This document shows positions 21,531 through 33,412 of a stretch of 64,000 nucleotides of DNA, piece by piece. The position numbers and the translations under genes were made by a program. Every line of letters begins with the position of its first letter. Position 1 is the first letter of the stretch. Where the stretch lies: positions 1,628,788 to 1,692,787 of the forward strand of contig NC_090616.1 in assembly GCF_004359215.1 (NCBI RefSeq), read 5' to 3'. Source of the DNA: Bremia lactucae. Taxonomy: Eukaryota; Oomycota; Peronosporomycetes; Peronosporales; Peronosporaceae. The notes beneath the pieces are model-generated. The model did not search any database and was not told the DNA's origin. It worked only from the letters and a program-made list of their open reading frames with translations.

Positions 21531-22700
21531 GCGATTAAGTAGACTAAAGGGGACGATATACCTTGACAGTAATTTATTACTGCCCACATTTGTCGCTACA
21601 TGTTTTGGTTTACCGTATACAGTAGGATTTGGTCATTCACATGGAATGGAAGTATGTTTGCTCTTCCATTTTTATCAGAGTTTTGTTTCTGTTGGTCCAC
21701 TGCATCAGCGATGGAATACTGTACGAACCGGACTGATGCTTCACTAGAAAACAAGAGAACACCTACTGACTCGTTTTGCTTTTTTCAGTGCGACCGGTTC
21801 GCACTGCAATATTTTTAATCTCCTCTATAAAGAGAGCATTATTGTTCTTTCTTATATCATTGTTTTCGATGCTGAGTCTTTCAGCAGCGTTGCCAAAGTT
21901 AGCAATGGCATTATTGTCCTTACTAAATTTGTTTACCTCAATGTTAATGAAATCAACATTGGATTTCTTCCCATTGATCTTAGGGCCAATGCGCGATGAG
22001 CAAGAGCGAGAAAGTTCTTTTCTCGAGCGATCTTCCCCCCCCCCCCGCTTGAATAAAAGTCACTCTTCAACGAGGTGGGAATACGATGATGGCATAAGCC
22101 GTTCATGAAAAAAAGGTGTATGTTTTGTAAAAGCATACACTGAGTTGTTGATTGTAATTTCTACCATCGGCAAGAACTCGCTCAAACTCTTAAAAAAGTG
22201 GACATATCAGCGAAGTATCTCTTCGAGGATACGGTTTGTGTACTCCATCTGACCATTTGTTTCAGAATGATCAGAAGTTGACGTTTTATATGAACACGGT
22301 TTGTTAGAATTCTGCCGTGAATCTAGGATTTCTATCTGAGGTCAGATCGCTGGGTGACTTATGTATTGGAAATAGCTTGTCAACTTAAGACGCGAGCACA
22401 GTATTTGGCTGTGATCGACTCCGGGACTAAAGCAATATGAACTATTTTGATGAAACGAACAACAAAAACAAGAATATCATTATTATTATGCTCGTCGTTG
22501 GGGGATCCGAAGACGAAGTCACTGCCAGCACTCTGCCGGAACAGGCAGAGGTTGTAACGGAGCACAAGGTGAAGCACTGGGCTTCACACGTTGTCAAACG
22601 CTGCAAGCACCTATGTACTTGCGGATGAATTCATACTGGCGTGGCCAGTAGAAGTCGCGACTTTTGTGAAAATAAGTGTTCTTACGTCCACGATGACCAC
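21375..22700 (-). pseudogene. element F integrase remnant
   Basis: The C-terminal domain reads SRYIVPFSLLNRQGNAYTIEL (21,375-21,587). The core reads SDFVFGSPNDEHNNNDILVFV followed by IALVPESITA (22,380-22,577). The stretch between them is non-open. Inactive. Confidence 0.7.
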
Positions 22701-22739
22701 TTATTCGTGCATGGTGGCACTCATACATTATGTATTAAC

Positions 22740-23160
22740 GTGCATCTTTACGCAAGTCCGTGAACCGTCCACACCTCTCGCAAATAATGACGAGATAGTT
22801 GTCTTTTTCACGAAGCATTATTTCTCCGAGGAGTACAAATCAGGACGACTTAGCCTCGTTGTGGATGCTCTTTCGCGCCGGCCCAGTTTTGAGCTAACCG
22901 CGCAAATAAACAGTGAGCATAAGGCCACTGTTGCAACAATAAGTGGTCTGTCGTCAACACTACTCGACGACGTTAGACAGCTTTTCAAGAAGAAAAGGCT
23001 CTTATAAGGCAGATGGATTACCTTTAAAATGCATCCCAACGATCCTTAAAAGGATTGTCGAAACCAACAGATCGATACACAACACTCAATGGGTTCGTGT
23101 ATTACACGGTCATTGCTGGCGATACACCCCATGATATCACCCCCACCCATAATAAACGGA
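22740..23160 (+). pseudogene. inverted RNase H end and integrase start within F
   Basis: The + frame reads FFTKHYFSEEYKSGRL, then VVDALSRRPSFEL (gypsy RNase H end), and near 23,090 GFVYYTVIAGDTPHDITPTHN (integrase zinc-region start). Neighbouring integrase core and protease are both on the - strand. Confidence 0.65.
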
Positions 23161-23382
23161 ATCGTCACGGCTTGATGCTGCCAATTTATACATGGCTCGT
23201 ACTTTCTGAACCTTGGTTATCAAACGATGGCATCAAAATTGTCATTTAAATCAAGTACGATGATATCATCATCGTGTTGATTACCCTTAAACGTGTATTG
23301 TATACCAACTGCACGTTTATTAATTGTTACAGATGCGCCTGTTGCTAGGCGTACTGTCATCATCGCTAGAGCAATTACGCGC

Positions 23383-23736
23383 TTAATGAACTTGAGCCTG
23401 CGATTTTCTAGCGATTGGCGTCATAAGATTGTTCGACGCCGCATAATCGATGAGAAAGTTTACTGACAAATTTTGTGCCACTGATATTCTAAGGGTTGTG
23501 AGGTTAACCTCAACCCCTGATGCATTTACACACGATGTTTGTGTATGAGGCGCAAACCTCGTCATCAGGCCTGCAAATTTTTTTGACGTTGCTGAATCAG
23601 TAAGGAGCTCCGCACCTACTGACCCGACCGTATTTTGACGATCCGCCTCGCCGTTGCGGTTTCGCAACAGCGTCGAACTTGCATCCTCCGCTGTCCTTGC
23701 GGAGGGACGATCTTTTTGCTTAGTGCTTTTATGCAC
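23383..23736 (-). pseudogene. element F protease
   Basis: Frame with STLLRNRNGEADRQ (just after the zinc knuckle), ASGVEVNLTTLRI, and the active-site region FLIDYAASNNLM. The catalytic Asp is kept but the usual DCGAS is changed to DYAAS, losing the invariant Gly. Confidence 0.7.
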
Positions 23737-23739
23737 TGG

Positions 23740-24460
23740 TCGTGGGGAGCTATACTCATAGGCGTAGTGGCCCGTCTTTTGACAACGGTTACATTTTTGT
23801 AATCTTTTTGACTGAAGAGCAAGGTTTCTCTCTCTCTACAAACGAGAGGTGCATGGATTCTGGACCTCCGTTTTCTTTTCCTCTCGGTGGACGATAAACA
23901 CCCGACCGGACATAGCCTGTTTCAGGCCGAAGTCCTCTTCTTCCGCTAAAGCGGACGCTTGGTCAAGCGTCTTTGATTCGAGCCGACATAGATGGGTCTT
24001 GACAGGACCGTTTGCGAGACCCTTAATGAACACACTAACCTATGTATGTTCATCAATTGGATACCTCACGATATGACTGACCAAGTATCGTGTATGTTGG
24101 GATAAGCGTGAAGGTCACGCTCGCCCTGCTTCAAATTCAAGAGCTCGGCTCGAGCTCTGAATTTGGCACGTGGCAGCTCAAATATTTGCCTGAGCCGGGT
24201 CTTATACGACTTATAATCGCATGGGTCGTGAAGCTTGAGCCTCAGGCCCAAAATTGGCATCCGGCTAAGTTGGACATGCCAAATTTCTTTTTGTCGCATC
24301 ATCAATGATGCGGCAAACTTCAATGGCGTCGTTTAAATTGACAATCATCTATAAAGGAGTTGTCCTCGACTGCCTTGAACTTAGAGATATCTATATTTAA
24401 GCTTTTGGGTGGACGTGGAAGCGCCGGTCCATTAGCAGCATGTAACTGCTGCTGTCTCAA
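23740..24460 (-). pseudogene. element F gag remnant
   Basis: Gag pieces in the expected order: FIKGLANGPVKTHLCRLE and EEEDFGLKQAM (23,836-24,033), LRQIFELPRAKFRARAELLN followed by KQGERDLHAY (24,066-24,323). Several frames are needed. Confidence 0.7.
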
Positions 24461-24479
24461 CGAAGTAAAAGGTCTCCTT

Positions 24480-25860
24480 CATTGGCTCGTAACCGATATT
24501 GGGTCGAAATAGTATTTTCTAAGAACGAACGGTTTCTCAGCAGCTCATCGATGAGCAAAAGTGTTATCATTGGGAAGAGTCAGAATGAACGATTTACGTC
24601 CGAATGCTGGATCTTCTGAAAAAAACTTTTAAATAAGAATTTAATCGAATTGAAGAATGTATTCTCTGAATCGGTACCATGCGAGTTGCCAAAGGATAAA
24701 TCACTCGACAAGAAATCGACCTGATTCCAGTTTGGATATACTGTGTGGCCATTGCCTCTTGATAAGTGTTGGCGATCGACAAATTCTTTTCCGATCGCTA
24801 AGCAGCAGGCCATGTAAGAGTTGGCCTTCCCACATAGCTCTCCAACCTTATGTGTGCGTAAAACATCAGGAGGATGGCGAATTATGGATGCATTCAATTG
24901 ATTGAACGCTACACCGGTACCGGCTTAAACGCCGATACCACCAAAACAAAAACGTAATCATTGATGGTATGTCAAAGAGTACTATCTTTCCGTCTATGGT
25001 TCTGATGGATGGACTCTATCAGATCCTTATCCGTGAATAGGATATTCCGTTCACAGCAGTAAGCACCCCAAGCGGTATGCTATAGGATTGGCTAGTCATG
25101 CCACAGGGACTTAGTAATACCCCTGCGACATTTAGCAAATGTGTAAGCAGCCTGTTGATGTCAGTGAGGAATTTCGCATCGAATTATCTTGATGATGTCT
25201 TCGTAAATAGTAGAACCATTGACGGAAAGTCCGACGTCAGAATACATTGTACCCACGCCCGAAAAGTATTTACATTTGTGCGTAAGCTCAAGTTTTATGC
25301 AAACCTCAAGAAGTTTTTTTTTGCTGCAAGCAAAATACCACTTCTTATGATTTGTTTCGTGGGTATACATGATTTACGCCCGGATCCGGAAAAAATCAAG
25401 GTGATCATTGATTGGCTTCTGGTAGTCGATGTAAACGGACTAATAAAGTTTCTCGACTTAGCGGCATACCTGCACAAGTACTCACGCAATTATGCCAAAA
25501 TGACAGTACATCTTAATTCTTCATTGGTGAAAAATGTTAAGTAGTTATGAAAGCTAATTGTCAGTGTTCTTTTGCGAAAATCATGCGATGCTTGATGCTA
25601 TCACTAATCCTGGTGATTGCAGGCCAAGACCGACCACTTCATGTGGTCTCTGACGCCAGCAATTTTGCAATCGGCTGTGCCTAAATGCAATATGACATAG
25701 ATGGCGCAGAATGCGTCGTCTGCGATCAGTCGCGTCAGCTTCAACCAGCTGAAGGCAATTACTAAATTCATGACAAGGAATTTCCTGCTATGAAATATGC
25801 AATTGCTATGTTTAGGTGTATCTTTTGGGAGATAGACTGCTCATTGTATTTATGGATCAT
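24480..25860 (+). pseudogene. gypsy RT and RNase H fragment, + strand
   Basis: The RT N-terminus is decayed (24,480-25,090). The palm is open at 25,098-25,544: MPQGLSNTPATFSKCV, NYLDDVFVNSR (YLDD catalytic pair intact), FAASKIPLL and FLDLAAYLHKYSRNYAKM. RNase H follows in a frame with PLHVVSDASNFAIGCA-stop-MQYD and HDKEFPAMKYAIAMF. It sits in the opposite orientation to the F gag just left of it. Confidence 0.75.
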
Positions 25861-26570
25861 GTCTCCTTTTTATCAGATGGCCAACAGGTGAATGTCTTGG
25901 AGCGCTCACAAGCGTGTGCATGTCCTACGAGTGAGTGCGATGGCCTCACTTGTGGCTCGATCGTTTGCATGAATGTACAAGACCTCAGCGAGGTTACTAC
26001 TCGTACTTTGGAGTTAGATCGCGACGGCTGTGCACAAGCACAGGCAACGTCGAAGGTCCACCATTGTGACGTGGGCACAGTTACTTATGGCTGTGCACAA
26101 TCATAGGCAGAGTAGAAGTTCGAGCACTCGAATAGTTTGAGTGGCACGAAACAAGGAAAAGCAACATCCAAGAATTTCAAAGCGTTTGTCTTTAAGATAT
26201 AGTGCGAAAGTCCTAGATCGAATGGAAAGTCGATCGTTGAGGATCTCGCTGTGGTAGCGCAACCACAGCTAGAGGCAGTTAGGGTGGATATTTCCTAGAC
26301 CAGACTTGAGGAAATAAGTCTTCAAGAATCTCTGGGAATAAGTCCCCAGAAATCTGTGGTCAAACGTTTCTAGGTACCTCTAAAAATAAGTTACAAATAT
26401 GAAAATGAGGCATCAAATGTCTTAGTAAATAATGGATCAAATGTAGGCGCTTATACGCTTGATCTAATAGCGCCTACCGCTGAAAACTTGTGAGATAACT
26501 CAATTGCCAACGCTTGAACCGCAACTGTTCTTGCGTGATCTGCTTAGTGGTAAAGTCAAGTATATATACA
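25816..26570 (+). pseudogene. gypsy post-protease linker fragment, + strand
   Basis: VNVLERSQACACPTSECDGLTCG and ELDRDGCAQAQATSKVHH are the linker following protease in element A, here placed after RNase H, so the order is scrambled. Non-open linker follows to PTLEPQLFLRDLLSGKVK near 26,504-26,565. Confidence 0.6.
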
Positions 26571-26574
26571 TGGC

Positions 26575-27760
26575 CATAACTTCGGTCATGGTCGAATTCG
26601 AGCAACGAAATGTGACCCTTGTTATCTTTAAGCTCGGCGGTAGAGCTAGTGGAGTGGCTCTCACATGTGGCACTTCCATAGATGCCGTTATTCCGACGTG
26701 GGAATTCCTTAAACGGGAGTTAACTCGAATGTTTGCGCCGCCTAATTAGACTTTTTACGTCCGATCGCGAACTTTAGCGACTTGTCGGGGTAAACGCACC
26801 GTAGCGGACTATGTCGTGGATTTATGAATTCTTATTGCTGCCGTGCAGCAAGACCAATTGCCAGCAGTAGTTATATTAAACATCTTTATGGAAGGTCTAA
26901 CGTAGGTTTTGTCCGAACGGATCCCATCTTGCTACTTTCGAAACAGCGGTTGACATTGCGGCTAATACGTAATACGACTTTAAGTCCTCTCGCGAAGTAC
27001 CTTTAGGTACCATATCAGCTCCTCGAGCACATCGATTTCGTCTAATAGGCCAGAACCCATGGGCCTTAGCCTTTGTAAGGGAAGAAGAAGAGCTTTAAGC
27101 TGTACATTAAGATCCGTAGATGTTACTCGTTCGGGAGCACTAAGCATTAAGCCCGACTTGTCCATTTCATAATCCGCGCAAAGCTCGTAAGATCAACAAT
27201 CCCAATTTGGACCCTTAATCTGGTACGGTACAGGAAAACGTCGATACCCAGTAGGGGCGGGGCGCCCTTCTGGGAATGATGTAGGCTCTGTTAAACCACT
27301 AGGAGGTAAGAGTAAACAGGACCTAGCCCTTATTGGCTCGGGCGTAACGGCATAGGGCGTGAGTTCAAGCCTGGCTTGTTAGTCGCTCAAGCGACTGTGA
27401 GGAGCTTTGATAAGCCATGATCAGTTCAAATTGACTCAGGAGCGTCTTGTGATTATATTTGAAGTTATCCCTTGAGGTAAATCAGCGACACGTTGAGGCG
27501 CTTAAAGCGCATAGAAGTGATAAAATCACTGTTCACTTAGCGACTGCGACTCGTGTAACTGTTCCTGAAGTTCCATTGTACTTGGGTATGAAGTTTCTTG
27601 ACAGCGGAACGCTGTCTCGTCCTACATTTAGATTCGAGATATGATCTTATCCTTTGTATGGCCTGGCTTGAATCCATGAGCCGTTAATCGATTGGAGGTC
27701 TAAGACCTCAGGCGCCAAGCGCAATGTTCCTTACATCGATAAGCTCGTACCTAATAGGTT
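26575..27760 (+). pseudogene. gag-protease of a second gypsy family
   Basis: A different gag: VIFKLGGRASGVALTCGTS, FPTWEFLKREL-like, MFAPPN and, across stops, TVADYVVDL and FMEGL, the capsid pattern of a common oomycete gypsy family. Protease-like sequence continues at 27,459-27,700 (ITVHLATATRVTVPEV, then a decayed MAWLESHEPLIDWRSK-type end). RT and later domains are not found. Confidence 0.65.
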
Positions 27761-28174
27761 TGTACGATTTTAATACTAAACTGATATTTAGCGCAGTATC
27801 ATGTTGTAGCGTCCAGTCTCGCCAGTCTTTTCGCAAACTTATATTGCTTGACCCTAATTAGGAAGGTATTAAAACCATCGCATGAACATAAATAGTTTCG
27901 GTGTTGTAGGATAAGGAACAGACTTACTAGCAGCCTTGTTAAAAGCCATTGTAAGCGTAGACTAATAAAATGATTGCGGGAGCTCGTAGAGACTCATGGC
28001 TGGCAACTTTCGCGTGAAACGCGATCATTTAAATATGTCCAGGCATCCATATCTTAAATTGATCGCTATTACTACACCGCCTATGTTTTGGTAACAGGTA
28101 ATTCGATTTTTAATTACCGGCACTTTGATGGTGGCAATAAGCCTAATTAATCGGCCAACATCGGCATCGTCATT
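27761..28174. other. no gene recognised
   Basis: Stop-rich DNA in all frames between the second-family protease remnant and the small - strand frame at 28,175. Confidence 0.4.
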
Positions 28175-28441
28175 TTATGGAAATACAGCTTGCGCACGGA
28201 ATGTCATGCCGGAGAGGGAAGATAGGATATTAAAATATGCTTGGTCGTGAATTTGTGTAAAGATTGCACCATTACGCACGGTTAGAAGCAGTTTACTGTG
28301 ATGTTTTCCTTTATCAACGGATTGAATAACACGGATTGGTGGCAGACAAGAGAGTAAGGTAGGAGCTGTACTTGATAACATCATCTCGTAATCTGCTTCC
28401 TTTATCAACCGGTTAATAGCCGCAGCTTGAACACTACCCAC
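28175..28441 (-). pseudogene. unrecognised coding-like fragment
   Basis: An 88-codon frame starting with GTG (GSVQAAAINRLIKEADYEMM ... LSCLPPIRVIQSVDKGK). Composition is protein-like and unlike the surrounding gypsy sequence, but no family is recognised and there is no ATG. Probably an old gene fragment. Confidence 0.25.
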
Positions 28442-28809
28442 GACACAAAAACTCTCACGATGTCAACAAAACGAGCCGTAGTCCTTCTAGGAAAAAAATA
28501 TACCCATTAAGAGTACATTATTTGCATGAGATTAGCCCGGAAGGGGCTACTTGCGCATGCGCAAGACATAAAGCTGGAGAGCGAGGTCACGGAGCATGGC
28601 TCGCTAAAGAAGGTAAAGCGTTGGGTATCATCACTCAGGGTGTGCAGATACAGCATCAGACAACGATCTTTCCGCAACTCGTGCCATCTAGGGGAAATTT
28701 TAACCATTTCAGCTGAACTTTACCTTCTTATTCTACAACCGGCTCTACGCGTGAGAGACGCTCAGGGAGTATTACAATCGCACAACCCTCCATAATTGTG
28801 TCACGATGA

Positions 28810-29700
28810 CACGTCGCCTCCATTTGTTTAAGATGGAAGACAATACAAGTATGTCAATGCATACGAAGAGCTCGTGCTTAATTTGCAGACTATGGGTAAG
28901 CCGGTTATCAAGGCATGTCGGCTTTTGATACTGTTGAGCAGCCTCTCGGTCGAGTACGAATTAATTTCTTTAATCACCGCGAGCGCGAATGACATTACGC
29001 CGGTTGATGGCAAGGAAAAGTTTCTGAAAGAGTGCGAAAGCTTGGAAAAGGAGGGTATTGCCACGGAACGAGAATTAAAGGTGACCGCTGGACAGTTCAA
29101 GTACAAAGGAAACTGTAGCAAGCGAAACGATCGCAAGCGGAAGGCTCAACAACCAACGACTTCAGAAGCAAGTGTTTCGAGGGCAATTAAGCTGGGCTCA
29201 TGAAGCGGGACTGTTCTGAATGGAAAGTTAGTTGAGACGACGATGCAGTGCTTGTCGTGGGAACGGAACGTCTTGACGGACAACTGATCGACAGCGGTGC
29301 AAACGACCAAATGACCCCACACAGCTCAGAAATGGTCGAGTAAGAGTCAATGAATGCTGGTATCGAGGGCACGATTACTAATGGGAAGAAGTTGGCCGTC
29401 ATGGGTCGTGGATCAGTACACTTGGTCGATACAAACAAGAACAGCTTTAAGATGAAGGATGATCTTGCAACAGTATGTTTATTTTTCTGTTGGATTGCGC
29501 AGGCGGCTCAAAATGGGGCCCGCACAGTCATCCCCGTTACAAGGAAAGTGCGCTCAATATTTGAGTCTGCGATCTTTTAGCGATCTGCGTCGTTCGGCGA
29601 ATGCGGCCCATCAGTTCTTCAAGATGAGCAACGTGTACGCTGCCTTACCATTGTCAAGGCCAAGCGCGTGGACTCGAACGTGAGTATTGTGATGATGAAC
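28810..29700 (+). pseudogene. Ty1/copia gag-protease remnant
   Basis: The frame 28,874-29,203 reads VLNLQTMGKPVIKACRLLILLSSLS-like, EYELISLI, DGKEKFLKECESLEKE and GQFKYKGNC, the UBN2-type gag of Ty1/copia elements. Next come a broken zinc knuckle (MKRDCSEW) and protease: GQLIDSGANDQMTPHSSEM, the copia DSGAxxHMT motif with His changed to Gln, then NAGIEGTITNGKKLAVMGRGSV. Integrase-like sequence decays after about 29,580. Confidence 0.75.
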
Positions 29701-29899
29701 GAAAACTACAAAGATGAGGCCGTGCTGCGCAATATCACGGTGAAGGCATAGAATGAGCCCTACACGGAGTGCAGTAACAGTAGCAATCCTGGTCTTTAAT
29801 AGGCATACAGAGCGTGTGACTTCGTGTATTCTGCAGCGTGTTGACGTTCAATGGTTAAAGGAAGCATCATGAATCGGCGCGCCCTCCAAAAATGTGGCA

Positions 29900-31099
29900 G
29901 AGCTGCAATCGACAAGTGACTTTAGCGGCAATTCATTTGCCACTACATTTTTAAGGTGATGAGTTTAATCTGATCACCTGGAACAATTAGACACTATTTT
30001 TGTGAGGGATGAGCAACTTTCGCCAAGAGTTTCGCAATTATCTTGACATTGTCTGAATAGAAGGGCATCCGCATATACGGATCCCCATCTATTTTTGGCG
30101 ATCCGCCTCGCCGTTGCGATTTCGCGACAGTGTTGGATCCGCTTCCTCCACTGCTCCTAGCGTGAGGTCGATCGTTTCACCCAATATTTCCAGGCACTGG
30201 GCTTGGAGCACTACATATATAGGCGTAGTGGCTCGTCTTTTTCGACATCGATTGTATTTTTGTTTATTTAAGAACGAGACATCTAGCTTTCCATATACGA
30301 GAGGTCCATAGCTTCTAAACCTCCGTTTTTTTGTCGTCTTGGAGAACAATAGCTCTAGAGTGGACGAAAGACTATTTCGCTACCGAGATCGCTTGATCAA
30401 GCGAATCTTATTCGAGCCAAAAAAGGTGAGTCTTGACTGGACGTCTGCATGACCATAAATAGACACATTATCTTGAATTTAATCATCAACTGGATTACTC
30501 AAGAAACAATTTACAAAGTTTCGTGTATGTTGGGCATACGCGTGGAGATCACGCTTGCTCTTCTTCAAATCCAGGAGCTCAGCCCGAGCCCTAAGTTACG
30601 CACGTGTTGGCTCAAATTGTTTGTCTGAGTCGGCTCTCTTAAAGACCTCATACGACCCAAAGACTAATGGGTCGTGAAGCTTGAGCCTCAAAGTCCAAGA
30701 TTTTGGCACGTCCGGCTAAGTAGGACATGCCAATTTCACTTGCGTCGAATCATCATTGATACGGCAAGCCTCAATGGCGTCGTTTAATTCGACAAATCAT
30801 ATCTTGAGGGAATCGCCTTCGACTGCCTAAAACTTTTAGATTTTCGATCTTTAATTTTTCGGATCGACCTGGAAACGTCGGCTAGCTAGCAACATTTTAA
30901 TGCTGCTGTTTAAACAGTTCCAAGTGTTAAGCACCCTTTTCTCTTATCACCTCTGCGTGTTGAGAGCCTTGCTAGTGAAGCAAGGCCGCTTTTTTGGTCC
31001 TTGTCGAGTTCATGTTGTGTGAATTCGGCTATAGCCGAATGTAGCTCGTTTCTTTGTAGAGCGAACATAATTGCGCTAACATATAGCCCGCACACGACC
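29900..31099 (-). pseudogene. gypsy gag remnant, - strand
   Basis: From the right: gag N-terminus NELHSAIAEFTQHELDK (30,910-31,095), mid-gag pieces around 30,400-30,830, the post-knuckle PTLSRNRNGEADRQK (about 30,089), and the start of protease (about 29,950). Broken throughout. Confidence 0.65.
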
Positions 31100-31613
31100 G
31101 TACTTACTGATAATGGTACTAATCAACCTTCACTGAGAGCAGTGAAGGTGGGCATGCCTCCGCCAAAAAAAGTACACGACGTGCAGAGGAAGGTTTAAAG
31201 TGGCTACGGGTAAATTTTAGGGCTTTAATATGGAGAAAAAGTAGAGCGGAATATTAAGTTCCTACGTAACGATCTTGTATATACTGCGAAGTCTCTTAGC
31301 TACTAGGGGTAAATTTTGAGGCTTTAAAATAGAGAAAAAAGTAGAGCGGAAGAAGTATATTAAGTGTCTACATAACGATCTTGTATCTACTACTATCATA
31401 ATTAATTAATAACCAACTATGTATGGCGCCTACCTGCGCACCGCACAATCGTGTATTGTGACGATTGAAGGGGTAGATTCAAAAATAAATCAACCAATTA
31501 ACGAAACCGATGTCTTTTAGCGTAAAAATTCTCGAATTTGGAACTATTGGAACTATTAAGTCAAATTATTAATAAATATAGTAAAGGTACTTATTTCCAC
31601 TTATAGGAAATAA
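31100..31613 (-). repeat. gypsy 5' LTR, interrupted (continues 32,541-32,594)
   Basis: Aligns with the B and F LTRs (ctatgtatggcgcc near 31,418, gacgattg, aggaaataata at the end). Its outer end is separated by about 930 bp and resumes at 32,541 (attccttttatagg ... CCCCGTCACA at 32,594). Confidence 0.7.
31200..31400. repeat. tandem duplication of about 105 bp inside an LTR
   Basis: The block gggtaaatttta...gagaaaaagtagagcgga...aacgatcttgtat occurs at about 31,208-31,280 and again at about 31,308-31,388. Other LTRs here have one copy. Confidence 0.7.
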
Positions 31614-32540
31614 TAAGTTGGTATCTGCTATGGTCACAGACAAAACTATTACGGCCACAAACATGACCACAATTTTCCAATTCCACAACCTTATTATGCG
31701 GAAAATGGCATAAATAGCAAAACGGGCATTGAATACTAGTGGTGGTATAGGATCTTACCTCCCGGTTTACATGATCTAAATGAGGGCAGATAATTTTAAT
31801 TATATGCGACACAATTACATCTGCTCACACATCTAAGAATTGCAAAGACAAGCACAACAAATTATCTAAAATAATCTGATCTGACCATTTTAGATTGAAA
31901 CAAACAGGTTTAAAAATAGACAGCAGGTTCGAATCCACCCATTTCTATCGCTAATTTGTACATCTTAACGCGAATTGGGCGAGATATCCGCAGCACGCAT
32001 GGACATGGAGCAGAAGTATATCTAATGCAGGAGCTCAAGTCAACTTACATGCCAGAAAACCGCGCAATCTGGCTGTTTCTGCGGCCGTTTCGTCGTCATC
32101 CTCCTTTCCTCCTCTGTGATAAGCAGAATTTAATTAGGATTAATGATACCATTTTTGTGAACAACTCCCTATAAATTATGCGTGTCCACATCTATAACTG
32201 CTGCCACGGCCTTAGGTACCTTTTCTTCTCCAGCATTCCTCGAAGCTGTTCTGCTCGCGCCATGTAGCCTTCAACACGCTTCATGATAGTTTTTTTTTCA
32301 GAAGTAGGGCTCTTCTTGTCTGTGCGGGATCTGTGTTGTGTATTCCGCACGTAATAGTCGCTTTCTGATGCACGAAAGTATATTTCGACGCACATTTTCA
32401 CGCCGACCTTAAAGTGCTCTAGCACCCTTATGTAAATCAACAGGTTTTGCGAGCTGTGATTGATTAGATCAATTGTCTGTGGCCGAATGAGTTTTGTCTG
32501 TGGCCGTAATATTAATGTCCGTGGCCATAGCAGCTGTCTA
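31614..32540. mobile_element. TIR-flanked insertion carrying an MIT-domain fragment
   Basis: About 930 bp inserted in the outer part of a gypsy LTR. Its ends are imperfect inverted repeats of about 50 bp. Left (about 31,622-31,672) reads ctgctatggtcacagaca...tattacggccaca. The right end (32,460-32,535), reverse-complemented, reads ctgctatggccacggaca...tattacggccaca. Extra ggccacagac copies lie inside the right end. No transposase is present, so this would be a non-autonomous TIR DNA transposon of Pack type. I could not fix a target-site duplication; TAATA at both sides is a candidate. Confidence 0.55.
32192..32460 (-). pseudogene. captured MIT-domain gene fragment
   Basis: The frame reads YIRVLEHFKVGVKMCVEIYF, then KKTIMKRVEGYMARAEQLRG and MLEKK. 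This is the third-helix signature of MIT (microtubule interacting and trafficking) domains as in VPS4-like proteins. A GT donor directly after GAGAAGAAAAG suggests an exon edge. No ATPase or other partner domain is found inside the insertion, so it is a fragment. It lies fully between the inverted ends of the insertion at 31,614-32,540. Confidence 0.55.
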
Positions 32541-32594
32541 ATATTTACTATTCCTTTTATAGGAAAAAATTCACGTGACGGATACCCCGTCACA

Positions 32595-32924
32595 GCAGGG
32601 GCCTCAATCAAGAGTGATGGCTTAAATTACAATATGTGTAACTCTATACACAGCTACCACCCTGAATGATGTCGACACAAACTCGTAAACGCTCTCAAAA
32701 GCACTTATCGACCGATACTAACACTATCAACACTAATTCTAGTTTGACATTGCCACGACGTATCAAGCAATTGAGTTGTCTTAATCGATAAATTGAATTT
32801 ATCAAATCACATTTTTAGTCCTCGATTTATAATTTTTCGAATTCCTACGTTTCCTTGTGCACCATTGTCGGTTCGTGTTCCAAACGATCAAATCTGTCTA
32901 TAGTAACCACAACATATGATGGTT
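32595..32924. other. no gene recognised
   Basis: AT-rich DNA between two LTRs. A short ATG frame near 32,668 (MSTQTRKRSQKH...) of about 40 codons has no support. Confidence 0.4.
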
Positions 32925-33412
32925 ACATAAATGTTATTTCCTATAAGAAAAACAATCATTGTTATTTTGTATGGGGAAAAATAAGTACAGAAGTGCAAAA
33001 TCATTGTCTTTACCAATTTTTAATTAATAGTTCCAATATTATGAAATTTGATAATGTTGACGCAATAAGACATCAGTTCTAGTGATTAATTGAATCAAGT
33101 TAGAATCAACACCTCCCCTAATCGTCCAAGACACTATTGTGCGGTGCGCAAGTAGGCGCCATACGTACATAGTAATTAATATAATAAAGTTAATAGTAGA
33201 TAGATCGTTACGTAAGGCTTAATATGTGAATACAGTTCTATTTTTTTCTATTCTGAAGCTTTATAGTTTACCTTTAGTACTAAGACTTTTAAGCTATTTA
33301 GACATTACCTCTGCACGTCGTGTACGTGTAGTAGTCGAGGCGTCCCACCTTCACTGTAAACAGTGTTGGTTGACGAGTACTGTTATCAGTACAAGCACAA
33401 GGTACCCCGTTG
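32925..33412 (+). repeat. gypsy LTR, + orientation
   Basis: Begins with the decayed atttcctataag outer end and ends CCCCGTTGA at about 33,412, followed by a decayed primer-binding site (CTAGTAGAG). It is the reverse complement in layout of the B and F LTRs (ggcgccatacgtacatag near 33,155). Confidence 0.75.

Larger units (their letters stand above)
19474..24460 (-). mobile_element. Ty3/gypsy element F, degenerate, with an inverted internal segment
   Basis: Read on the - strand from the right: gag 24,460-23,740, protease about 23,736-23,383, a missing RT-RNase H, a segment 22,740-23,160 in + orientation (RNase H end and integrase start), integrase core 22,577-22,380, integrase C-terminus 21,587-21,375, then the antisense ORF region and 3' LTR. 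The + segment sits where those domains belong, so an in-place inversion is likely. Confidence 0.7.

Noticed and set aside
22020..22050. C homopolymer run (about 10 C)
   Set aside because: Isolated low-complexity tract in a dead element; may be a sequencing artefact.
31920..31945. tRNA-like T-loop (ggttcgaatcc)
   Set aside because: No matching acceptor stem, D-arm or anticodon arm in the 75 bases upstream.
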